Part shown: piece after piece, positions 37,510 through 44,935 of the stretch
Position numbering within the stretch: the first letter of the stretch is position 1
Layout of the letters: the number at the start of each line of letters is the position of its first letter
Source: Flavobacterium cellulosilyticum
GTDB taxonomy: Bacteria; Bacteroidota; Bacteroidia; Flavobacteriales; Flavobacteriaceae
Assembly: GCF_004349355.1 (NCBI RefSeq)
Contig: NZ_SMFK01000014.1
Coordinates: forward strand, 1-64,000
Length of the DNA stretch: 64,000 nt
Direction of reading: 5' to 3'
The notes under the pieces: generated by a model
Database searches by the model: none
The model's input: only the letters and a program-made list of their open reading frames with translations
What the model was told of the DNA's origin: nothing
Translations under genes and position numbers: made by a program

Positions 37510-38466
37510 ATGAAATACAACAGATGTGGAAAAAGCGGACTATTATTGCCACAAATATCTTTGGGATTATGGCATAATTTTGGTTCGGTTGATGATTTTG
37601 AAAATGCACAAAGCATCGCTAAAGAGGCTTTTGACAAAGGAATTACTCATTTTGATTTAGCCAATAATTATGGACCAGTCCCTGGTTCTGCTGAAACAAA
37701 TTTTGGTAAAATACTCAAAAATAATTTTCAAGGAAATTTAAGGGATGAAATAGTGATTTCGACCAAAGCGGGTTATACCATGTGGGAAGGTCCTTATGGT
37801 GATTGGGGTTCTCGAAAATATTTATTATCCAGTTTAGACCAAAGTTTAAAACGTATGGATTTGGATTATGTAGATATTTTCTATTCGCATCGTTTTGATC
37901 CAGAAACACCTTTAGAAGAAACCATGATGGCGTTAGATTATGCAGTTCGAAGTGGAAAAGCTTTGTATGCAGGTATTTCCAATTATAATCCTGAAAAAAC
38001 AAAAGAAGCGGCTGCTATTCTAAAACAATTAGGAACTCCGTGCTTGATTCATCAAGTGAAATATTCAATGTTTGTGCGTACTCCCGAAGAAGGTTTATTA
38101 GACGTTTTAGGAGAAAAAGAAATTGGTTGCATTGCCTTTTCACCTTTGGCTCAAGGACTTTTGACCGATAAATACTTACGAGGGATTCCTAAAGATTCTA
38201 GAGCTGCAAAGCCAAATAGTTTTTTAAAATCAGAGGATGTTTCAGAAGAAAGAATTCATAAAATTAAAGCTTTAAACCAAATTGCCCTAGAAAGAAACCA
38301 ATCTTTAGCACAAATGGCGTTAGCTTGGGTATTAAAAGACAATAGAATTACTTCTGTTTTAATTGGTGCCAGTTCTACGAAGCAGTTAAATAATAATATC
38401 GATTCATTACAAAATCTGGAATTTTCTACTGCTGAATTAAATTTAATAGAATCAATATTGAAATGA
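37510..38466 (+). CDS. Aldo/keto reductase (YghZ/L-glyceraldehyde-3-phosphate reductase type)
   Basis: A 318-residue NADPH-dependent reductase. MKYNRCGKSGLLLPQISLGLW is the conserved opening of the YghZ-like group. The catalytic Asp-Tyr-Lys-His tetrad lies in HFDLANNYGP, ISTKAGY and FYSHRFDPETP. FSPLAQGLLTDKYL and LIGASS shape the cofactor site. It probably reduces a small aldehyde or sugar carbonyl, but the physiological substrate here is not clear. It stands alone after the gal terminator and upstream of an insertion-sequence scar. Confidence 0.9.
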   Translation: MKYNRCGKSGLLLPQISLGLWHNFGSVDDFENAQSIAKEAFDKGITHFDLANNYGPVPGSAETNFGKILKNNFQGNLRDEIVISTKAGYTMWEGPYGDWGSRKYLLSSLDQSLKRMDLDYVDIFYSHRFDPETPLEETMMALDYAVRSGKALYAGISNYNPEKTKEAAAILKQLGTPCLIHQVKYSMFVRTPEEGLLDVLGEKEIGCIAFSPLAQGLLTDKYLRGIPKDSRAAKPNSFLKSEDVSEERIHKIKALNQIALERNQSLAQMALAWVLKDNRITSVLIGASSTKQLNNNIDSLQNLEFSTAELNLIESILK

Positions 38467-38549
38467 GAATGACTTTTCAATGTATAGTTCTGAAAAGTGA
38501 TTCAGTACTATTCTAAAAGAAAATTGGCATTTTTAAACAGTAGTAATAG

Positions 38550-38719
38550 TCTGGACCCAAAAAGTTAGACAAATTGATAATTAATTTTGATAATAATGAG
38601 CTCGGTATTGTACCGGGCTCATTTTGTTTATATTTGATTTAATTCTTTCATTATTATAATACAAATAATACTATTTGATTTCTTGTTTTAACTGATTTAT
38701 CGAATTAAATTTTTTTAAG
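38550..38719 (-). mobile_element. IS3-family insertion sequence remnant (transposase C-terminus and end repeat)
   Basis: The minus strand encodes INQLKQEIK, a TAG, then YYLYYNNERIKSNINKMS and PVQYRAHYYQN ending at the TAA whose complement is 38581-38583. This is the signature C-terminus of IS3-group integrase-type transposases (YYNNxRIK...MSPVQYR). About 11 bases beyond the stop, TCTGGACCCAAAAAGTTAGAC (38550-38570) resembles an IS3-type terminal repeat. The premature stop and lack of the other 5' parts show a dead fragment. Its other end abuts the SusD remnant. Confidence 0.8.
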
Positions 38720-38735
38720 AGACATATTTTGCAGC

Positions 38736-39038
38736 CCCTCATGTGCAACGGATCAAACATTGGCAAATGGTGAAATACCTAAACAAATAAAACAAGTAGA
38801 TTTATTTCGTTATATCGAATCGGAATTGAAAGCTATTGACGGAACAATGAGTGCTCCAAAATCCAACGAATACGGTCGTGCAGATCAAGCTGCACTTTGG
38901 TCGCTTTTGGCAAGACTTTATTTAAATGCTGAAGTGTATTCTGGCGATGGACACGATAAGAATGCAGAATATAAAATCGACTCAAAATTGGAAAATGAAG
39001 GAAGTCCTGATGCCAATTTTAAATTCGTTGGTACATAA
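38736..39038 (+). pseudogene. Fragment of a SusD/RagB family glycan-binding lipoprotein
   Basis: The frame reads from about 38736 (SCATDQTLANGEIPKQIKQV) through DLFRYIESELKAID and YGRADQAALWSLLARLYLN to AEVYSG. This middle segment is the hallmark of SusD proteins, whose tetratricopeptide-like helices contain RADxAAxWxLLARLYLNAE. The signal peptide and the roughly 300-residue C-terminal part are missing. The fragment starts right at the IS3 remnant and ends at a stop at 39036-39038, so an IS-linked deletion is the simplest explanation. Confidence 0.8.
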
Positions 39039-39271
39039 GGCAATTAATGATACTGTGACAATTAATGCAATCGATAGAACAATTACATTAAATTAATTTA
39101 TACTGTTTATATCCTATAGAATCACAAACATTTTAGGTAAAACTGTTTGTTATGAAGTTAATAATTTGAGCCATAACGTTATAGATATTTCTAAATTAAG
39201 TTCAGGAATATACCTATTATCTGTAAATTCGGGGGATGGAATACAATAGTCAAAATTTTACAAAAAATAAA
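39039..39271 (+). pseudogene. Remnant of a T9SS C-terminal sorting domain
   Basis: In the frame starting near 39037, KAINDTVTINAIDRTITLN, a TAA, then RITNILGKTVCYE, SKLSSGIYLLSVNSGDG and, after a TAG, SKFYKK can be read. This mirrors the C-terminus of the GH53 protein encoded at 39383-41065 (KITNILGKTVYSD, SNLSSGMYILSVNSGG, LKFSKK). It is the tail of a former type IX secreted protein. The two internal stops show decay. It directly follows the SusD fragment and suggests that a larger set of genes was deleted here. Confidence 0.75.
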
Positions 39272-39278
39272 CAAGATA

Positions 39279-39305
39279 GTGTCGTACAAATGAAATGACA
39301 CTTAT
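39279..39305. promoter_or_regulatory. Inverted repeat upstream of the first GH53 gene
   Basis: AGTGTC (39279-39284) and GACACT (39297-39302) are exact inverted halves, enclosing GTACAAATGAAAT. The region also reads ACAAATG-N5-ACACTTAT, a shortened likeness of the motif found before the sigma factor and GH27 genes. It lies about 80-100 bases before the GH53 start, where a promoter is expected. Confidence 0.4.
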
Positions 39306-39382
39306 TACACAAAGTGATCTAATTATGAGATTCAATCTTTATAGTGTTAAATAGAAATGCAAAACCTTTTATACAGGTCTTA

Positions 39383-41065
39383 ATGAAAAAAATACACGCA
39401 CAATTTCGAATAATTTTAATGTCTTTATTGATGTTAATGACTTGTTATTATAGTAATGCCCAAAATCCTTTATTTTCAAAAGGTGGTGATGTAAGTTGGT
39501 TGCCACAAATGGAAGCTACTGGATATAAGTTTTATGATTTAGACGGCTCTGAAAAGGATTGTTTGCAACTTCTCAAAGATAAGGGTTTGAATACCATTCG
39601 TTTACGTGTATGGGTAAATCCTTCCAATGACAGAGCCAGTGGCCATTGCAGTCCGGCAGAAACAGTTGTAATGGCCGTTAGGGCAAAAAATTTAGGAATG
39701 CGTATCATGATTGATTTTCATTACAGCGATTCTTGGGCTGATCCGGGAAAACAAGCTAAGCCAGCTGCATGGGCAAGCCATACTTTTGCAGGATTATTAA
39801 ATGATGTTTACAATCATACTTTTGATGTTTTGAATGCACTAAAAAATGTTGGGGTAACACCAGAATGGGTGCAAATCGGTAATGAAATCCCAAATGGAAT
39901 GTTATTCCCTGAAGGAAGTACTTCGAATTGGTCACAATTAGCACAATTATTAAACAAAGGCTATGATGCTACAAAAGCTGTTGATCCATCTATCAAAGTA
40001 ATCGTTCACATTGACAAAGGAAATGACAATGGAAGATCTAGAAAGTTCTATGATAATGCGACAACAAACAATGTGAAATATGATGTTATTGGACTTTCGT
40101 ATTATCCGTATTGGTTAAATAGCGATTACACAGCGACAATTGGAGCTTTGCAAACCAATCTAAACGATATGGCTTCTCGATACGGAAAGGAAGTAATGAT
40201 TGTAGAAGTAGGTGGCGATTATACCTTAGTTCAAAACACCTATGATATGCTAGTTGCAGTAATTGCAGCTGTAAAAAATGTGCCAAACGGAAAAGGAATT
40301 GGCGTGAATTATTGGGAGCCGGAAGGCGAAAAAAGCTGGAGTGGGTATCAGTTGAGTGCTTGGCAATCTAATGGAAAACCTTCGGAAGCTCTAAATGCTT
40401 TTAGTGATACCTTAGGGCCTCCTGTAATTGTAGCTAATGAACAGGTGAAAATTAACGGATTTGCCGCTAATCCAGTTGAACAGGGTAAAAATGTTGTTGC
40501 TAATCTAACTTACACTTCAAACAATGCCAGCGATTATTTTTATGTAGGATTGTTTAAAAGAAATTCAAGTGGTGGTTGGTTAAAAACCATAGCAGAGAGT
40601 ACAGCAAATCAATTTTTAGTGGCATCAACTGGAACAGATGTTACAAGTCAAATCGCCCTTGGTATACCTTTAGCTACTATTCCAACCGCAAATTTAACTA
40701 ATGGAGAATATTATGACCTATATGTGGAACTTTGGACAGCAAATTGGGGTGGTAAATTGGGGTCTAGTTTGTCTTCTAAATTGACCATTGCGGCATCAGG
40801 ATCATTAGGTATTGACGATAACAATTTTGAAAACGAATTACTAATGTATCCAAATCCTGTAACGGATATTTTAAATTTTAAAAACACTAGTGAGACAGCA
40901 ATACAATCAGTAAAAATCACAAACATTTTAGGTAAAACGGTTTATTCTGATACGGATGCAACCGACAAGAGCGCTATTGATGTTTCTAATTTAAGTTCAG
41001 GGATGTATATACTATCTGTTAATTCAGGTGGTAAAACGCAGCAGTTGAAATTTAGTAAAAAATAA
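39383..41065 (+). CDS. GH53 endo-beta-1,4-galactanase with T9SS sorting domain
   Basis: It cuts the beta-1,4-galactan chains of pectic arabinogalactan. I choose ATG 39383, which gives a signal peptide MKKIHAQFRIILMSLLMLMT ending near YYSNAQ. The GH53 domain (residues about 30-350) has the acid/base Glu168 in QIGNEIPNG and the nucleophile Glu275 in IVEVGG, with FHYSDSWADPGKQ as family signature. A beta-sandwich (about 370-470) follows, then a C-terminal type IX sorting domain (YPNPVTDILNF to LKFSKK). It should be secreted to or anchored at the cell surface. It is paralogous to the next gene. Confidence 0.93.
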   Translation: MKKIHAQFRIILMSLLMLMTCYYSNAQNPLFSKGGDVSWLPQMEATGYKFYDLDGSEKDCLQLLKDKGLNTIRLRVWVNPSNDRASGHCSPAETVVMAVRAKNLGMRIMIDFHYSDSWADPGKQAKPAAWASHTFAGLLNDVYNHTFDVLNALKNVGVTPEWVQIGNEIPNGMLFPEGSTSNWSQLAQLLNKGYDATKAVDPSIKVIVHIDKGNDNGRSRKFYDNATTNNVKYDVIGLSYYPYWLNSDYTATIGALQTNLNDMASRYGKEVMIVEVGGDYTLVQNTYDMLVAVIAAVKNVPNGKGIGVNYWEPEGEKSWSGYQLSAWQSNGKPSEALNAFSDTLGPPVIVANEQVKINGFAANPVEQGKNVVANLTYTSNNASDYFYVGLFKRNSSGGWLKTIAESTANQFLVASTGTDVTSQIALGIPLATIPTANLTNGEYYDLYVELWTANWGGKLGSSLSSKLTIAASGSLGIDDNNFENELLMYPNPVTDILNFKNTSETAIQSVKITNILGKTVYSDTDATDKSAIDVSNLSSGMYILSVNSGGKTQQLKFSKK

Positions 41066-41076
41066 AAAAATAAGTG

Positions 41077-42129
41077 ATGAAAAAAAGATCTGTTCAAATA
41101 CAATTAGCTCTTATAGTATCTATAGGACTATTTGTTTTTTCGTGTGCTAGTATTGCTCAAAATCATAAAACGGCTTCAAAACCTTTTGTTTTTTCAAAGG
41201 GAGCTGATGTTGGATGGTTGCCCCAAATGGAGGCTACAGGATACACATTTTTTGATCAGGATGGTTCGCAAAAAGATTGTTTGCAATTGCTAAAAGACAG
41301 AGGAATCAATACCATACGACTTCGTGTTTGGGTGAATCCAAATGACGATAAAATTAGTGGACATTGCAGTAAAGCAGAAACGGTGACTATGGCTTTGAGA
41401 GCTCAGAAAATGGGAATGCGCATCATGATTGATTTTCATTATAGTGATTCTTGGGCTGATCCTGGTAAACAAAAAAAACCAGCAGCTTGGGAAAATCATT
41501 CTTTTGAAGAGCTGTTAAAAGATGTTTATGATCATACTTATGATGTTTTGTTAGCACTAAAATCAGCTGGAGTAACACCGGAATGGGTACAAGTAGGCAA
41601 TGAAATTCCTGGAGGGATGTTGTGGCCAGAAGGGAGTACGTCAAATTGGAGTCAATTAGCACAGTTACTTAATAAAGGATATGAAGCTACAAAAGCAATT
41701 AATGCATCAATAAAAGTAATCGTGCATGTTGATGAGGGAAATAATAGTGCCAAGTTCAGATGGTTTTTTGATATTGCTAAAGCAAATAATGTAAAATATG
41801 ATGTTATCGGGCTTTCGTATTATCCTTTTTGGATAAAAAGCGATTACACAAGCACAATTATTGATTTAGAAAACAACCTTAAAGATATGGCTTCGAGATA
41901 TGGTAAAGAAGTAATGGTTGTGGAAGTTGGAGGCGATTATACCTTAGTTCAAAATACATACGACATGCTAGTTGCAGTAATTGCAGCTGTGAAAAATGTG
42001 CCCAATAACAAAGGTTTAGGTGTGATTTATTGGGAGCCTGAAGGCGAGAAAAGTTGGAGTAGATACCAACTGAATGCATGGCAATCTGACGGAAAACCTT
42101 CTTTGGCCTTAGATGCTTTTAAAAATTAA
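41077..42129 (+). CDS. GH53 endo-beta-1,4-galactanase lipoprotein
   Basis: A 350-residue paralogue of the preceding galactanase, with no T9SS tail. The signal peptide ends in the lipobox VFSC, so it is lipid-anchored in the outer membrane or periplasm. The acid/base Glu176 (QVGNEIPGG) and the nucleophile Glu283 (VVEVGG) are intact. I use ATG 41077 rather than the GTG one codon earlier. It starts 11 bases after the first GH53 gene, so both are made together. Two anchoring modes suggest one enzyme for polymer release and one for chains held at the cell. Confidence 0.92.
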   Translation: MKKRSVQIQLALIVSIGLFVFSCASIAQNHKTASKPFVFSKGADVGWLPQMEATGYTFFDQDGSQKDCLQLLKDRGINTIRLRVWVNPNDDKISGHCSKAETVTMALRAQKMGMRIMIDFHYSDSWADPGKQKKPAAWENHSFEELLKDVYDHTYDVLLALKSAGVTPEWVQVGNEIPGGMLWPEGSTSNWSQLAQLLNKGYEATKAINASIKVIVHVDEGNNSAKFRWFFDIAKANNVKYDVIGLSYYPFWIKSDYTSTIIDLENNLKDMASRYGKEVMVVEVGGDYTLVQNTYDMLVAVIAAVKNVPNNKGLGVIYWEPEGEKSWSRYQLNAWQSDGKPSLALDAFKN

Positions 42130-42141
42130 TTTAAATTATTT

Positions 42142-42345
42142 ATGAAACTTTTATCTAATAAAATATTACTTTTTCTATTGGTACTATAAATGCACAAACC
42201 AGAATAAAAGTTAATTTTGGATCTGATTGGCAATTTACAAAGGAAGATAAAAATAGTACCAATTGGGAAAATATTTCGATTCCGCATACGGCAAATGTTG
42301 AGCCTTTAGTAGTTAACAATTAGTTTCAAGGAAAATTTCGGTATT
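42142..42345 (+). pseudogene. Truncated GH2 beta-galactosidase gene start
   Basis: ATG 42142 opens MKLLSNKILLFLLVL, a signal peptide, then a frameshift. The shifted frame reads NAQTRIKVNFGSDWQFTKE, WENISIPHTANVEP and LVVNN, an in-frame TAG, and FQGKFRYY. This is the N-terminal jelly-roll start of GH2 enzymes (SDWxF, IPHTxN and FQG.x.YYRK). The similarity stops exactly at the boundary of the second MITE-like element, and nothing of the remaining 700 or more residues follows. It was probably a periplasmic galactosidase that followed the galactanases. Confidence 0.8.
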
Positions 42346-42565
42346 ATTACTGTTCGATAAAATTAATTCTTTATAAAAGTACAGTCCCTAAGGTACAAAT
42401 CACCTATTACAACTATTTTACTACCAATATTTAACCCCTACGAGATAAGCTCCGTTAGGAGCAAAATATTGGTAGAAATAAATCAAGTCAATCTAATCCT
42501 AACGTCCCGTGGGGACTGTACCTATTCCGTTTATCTATTGTAAAAAGATTTTACCGGACAACAAT
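42346..42565. mobile_element. MITE-like nested palindrome, copy 2
   Basis: A 220-base element in the same orientation as copy 1 at 31003. Its ends are ATTACTGTTCGATAAAATT (42346-42364) and the complement of ATTGTTGTCCGGTAAAATC (42547-42565). The outer arms have diverged (GTACAGTCCCTAAGGTAC at 42379-42396, GTCCCGTGGGGACTGTAC at 42504-42521). The inner CTACCAATATTT/AAATATTGGTAG pair (42421-42432, 42464-42475) remains perfect. It interrupts the GH2 remnant. Similarity to copy 1 runs through its whole length. Confidence 0.8.
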
Positions 42566-42649
42566 GTTTTAAATTATAATACATTTTTTTAATCATGATT
42601 TGTAATCAATAATGGTATTTTAAAGCTAAAGTATTTTTGATAAATACAC

Positions 42650-42665
42650 ACCAGTACCTACTAGT
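42650..42665. promoter_or_regulatory. 16-bp operator candidate before the GntR-type regulator gene
   Basis: ACCAGTACCTACTAGT is the reverse complement of ACTAGTAGGTACTGGT, differing by one base from the palindrome upstream of the gal operon at 31241. It lies 35 bases before the regulator start at 42700, suggesting autoregulation plus control of the galactose genes. The match is seen in the sequence; the function is inferred. Confidence 0.6.
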
Positions 42666-42699
42666 TTTTATTGTATATTGCAAAAAAAATTTCAAGAAT

Positions 42700-43698
42700 A
42701 TGAAATTAATTTCTATAAAAAACAATTTTGGTATACCAAAATACAAACAGATTATTTCTTCAATCGAAAAAGCAATTGATGAAGAAAAATTAGTAAAAGG
42801 AGGGAGACTTCCTTCTATAAATAAAGTTTGTGCAGAATTCTCTTTGTCGCGAGATACAGTTCTGCAAGCCTATGAAGACTTAAAAAAAAGAGGTGTAATT
42901 TATGCCATTCCAGGCAAAGGATATTATGTAAAAAGTACGGAAATAAAGATAAAACAACGTATTTTTTTGCTTTTTGAAGAGCTGAATATTTTTAAAGAAG
43001 ATCTTTATAATTCCTTTTTAGAAAATATAGGTAAAAATGTTCAGGTGGATATTTTCTTTCATCATTTTAACCTGCAAGTTTTTCAAAAACTAATAAATGA
43101 TAATAATGGAGACTATACCAAATATGTAATAATGCCTACTAATTTACAAGGGGCTGATTTGTATATAAAATCTCTACCAGCTAATGAAGTTTATATTTTA
43201 GATCAAACAAATTCAGATCTAAAACTTTATCCTGCAGTATATCAAAATCACAAGAACGACATTAACGACGCTTTATTGAAAGGGAAACATAAATTATTAA
43301 ACTATAAAAAAATGATTTTAATATTTCCTGGATATCGAGAACCACTTGGTATGAAAGAAGGTTTTGAGAAATTTTGCAATGATTTTGCATTCGAAAATGA
43401 AATAATTACTGAATTTACTAATAGAGAAATTAAAATTGGCGATGTCTACATTATACCAAATGATAGAGATTTAGTAAGTGTTATTGAAAGAGCAAAACTA
43501 CAAAATTTGAAACTGGGCAAAGATTTAGGTGTTATTTCTTATAATGAAACTCCATTAAAAAAAGTAGTAGAAAATGGGATTACAACTATCTCTACTGATT
43601 TTAAAGCTATGGGAAAAATTATGGCAGAAATGATTTTAAATGGTAAGAAAAAACAAATAGAAAATAAGTGTTCTTTAATTATCCGGAATTCACTTTGA
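42700..43698 (+). CDS. GntR-type regulator with a LacI-like sugar-binding domain
   Basis: I choose ATG 42700; the longer frame upstream would cover the operator. The 332-residue product has an N-terminal GntR winged helix (about 5-75: GIPKYKQIISSIEKAIDEEK, RLPSINKVCAEFSLSRDTVL, GKGYYV). The rest (about 90-325) looks like the periplasmic-binding-protein fold used by LacI and AraR proteins, ending GVISYNETPLKKVVENGITT and MGKIMAEMIL. It probably senses a pentose or hexose. Regulators with this layout occur in arabinose control elsewhere (AraR of Bacillus), but the effector here is open. Confidence 0.85.
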   Translation: MKLISIKNNFGIPKYKQIISSIEKAIDEEKLVKGGRLPSINKVCAEFSLSRDTVLQAYEDLKKRGVIYAIPGKGYYVKSTEIKIKQRIFLLFEELNIFKEDLYNSFLENIGKNVQVDIFFHHFNLQVFQKLINDNNGDYTKYVIMPTNLQGADLYIKSLPANEVYILDQTNSDLKLYPAVYQNHKNDINDALLKGKHKLLNYKKMILIFPGYREPLGMKEGFEKFCNDFAFENEIITEFTNREIKIGDVYIIPNDRDLVSVIERAKLQNLKLGKDLGVISYNETPLKKVVENGITTISTDFKAMGKIMAEMILNGKKKQIENKCSLIIRNSL

Positions 43699-44240
43699 TT
43701 TTTTTTAGTACGGCTGTTGGTTTGTAAAATTGTTAATTTTAAGGAGTTTTTATTAAGAATAAAAGATCTTTAGAAATCTACTAATTTAAGTAGATAAAGT
43801 GTTTATAAATAATAATTTAGTGTGTTTTTATGAATTATCACTTTTTAGGTAAAATTTCACAAAATTTATCTAATAGTTCAGGATTAACCTTGTTCATATG
43901 TCTATACAAACTCTATTTTTATGATTGCTTATTTTTAGTAATATTTAAAAAAAATATTTTTATAATTGTCTGTTTTTATGTTTGCTCTAGATTTATATAG
44001 TCGAATTGTATTTTATTTTTTAATAAAATAAACAACATGTATGTTAAAATTATTTTATGGTATTAATTTTTTTAAATTGCCTTTTATATTAAATAAACTT
44101 GTTTCTGTATATTGTTTTTAAGTACATTTACAAATGTAAAACGCACACTTGTAAATTGCGCAAAAGTACCGTTAATTCTTTTTTACAATTAAACACTTGA
44201 GTTTTTGGCAACCATTTTTTAACAGCTAACCCTATAAATT
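43699..44240. other. Gap between the regulator and sigma-factor genes
   Basis: No gene is visible in these 540 bases. The sequence is strongly AT-rich, with a weak ATTTTATT-TTTT-AATAAAAT hairpin near 44010-44030 that might end the regulator transcript. The ACAAATGT/ACACTTGT motif at 44130-44152 is the only clear regulatory-looking signal. Translation of the next gene starts at TTG 44241. Confidence 0.6.
44130..44152. promoter_or_regulatory. Conserved 23-bp motif upstream of the sigma-factor gene
   Basis: ACAAATGT-AAAACGC-ACACTTGT contains imperfect inverted halves: ACAAATGT and the complement ACAAGTGT. The same layout lies at 51514-51536 before the GH27 operon (ACAAATGT-ATATAAT-ACACTTAT). 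The two genes lie in different transcripts of one utilization locus, so a shared transcription factor site is the likely meaning. Confidence 0.55.
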
Positions 44241-44849
44241 TTGAAAAACCTTACCATATCTTGCGATTTGACTGATGATTCCATCCTTTGGAAGTATCTT
44301 AAAATGGGAGATGAAAGGGCATTTTCAAAACTTTTTGAAAAGTATTATAATCATTTGGTACATTATGGAAATTCGATTTCTTCTTTTCCTGAAAAAGTTC
44401 AAGATTGTATACAAGATGTTTTTACAGACATTTGGGTGTATCGACAGAATTTAGATGAATCTGTTGTAGTAAAGGCCTATCTTTTATCATCTGTTCGTAA
44501 GCGTATTTCTCGACTACAGGAACGCGATCATATTTTTCGTCAAACTACTTCTATCGATTCAATTAATTTTTTGTTTGATTTTTCCATAGAATATCATCTA
44601 ATTACAGATGAGGAAACGACTTCAAAAGTAGTTCGCATAAATGCCTTATTAAATGAATTACCTCCTAGGCAAAAAGAGGCGCTTTATCTACGGTACTATC
44701 AGGGTTTAACTGTCGAACAAATTGCAGATAATTTTCAGGTTAATTACCAATCAGCAAACAACATATTACATCGTGCTTTAGTGAAACTTCGTAAAGAATG
44801 GAAGCATGAATATTTGCTTATTTTGCTATTATCTTCAAATATTCACTAA
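44241..44849 (+). CDS. ECF-type RNA polymerase sigma factor (FecI-like)
   Basis: A 202-residue sigma factor. Region 2 shows ILWKYLKMGDERAFSKLFEK and FPEKVQDCIQDVFTDIW. Region 4 shows NELPPRQKEALYLRYYQGLT and VEQIADNFQVNYQSANNILH, the helix-turn-helix. Initiation at TTG 44241 is needed to retain the full region 2; an ATG at 44304 would cut into it. It is followed by its FecR-type anti-sigma partner and by an STN-containing SusC, the usual three-part surface signalling arrangement of Bacteroidota glycan loci. Confidence 0.9.
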   Translation: MKNLTISCDLTDDSILWKYLKMGDERAFSKLFEKYYNHLVHYGNSISSFPEKVQDCIQDVFTDIWVYRQNLDESVVVKAYLLSSVRKRISRLQERDHIFRQTTSIDSINFLFDFSIEYHLITDEETTSKVVRINALLNELPPRQKEALYLRYYQGLTVEQIADNFQVNYQSANNILHRALVKLRKEWKHEYLLILLLSSNIH

Positions 44850-44935
44850 TTTTTTTTTAGTAATGTAAAAAAATATCTAGTTTAGTGAGTATGTAATAAA
44901 AAAATTGTCCTCTATAATAGAGTAAACCTTTTTTT

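Noticed and set aside
42637..42699. A 21-codon upstream extension of the GntR-type regulator
   Set aside because: It would translate through the operator-like palindrome and is not of GntR type. ATG 42700 starts directly at the winged-helix domain.
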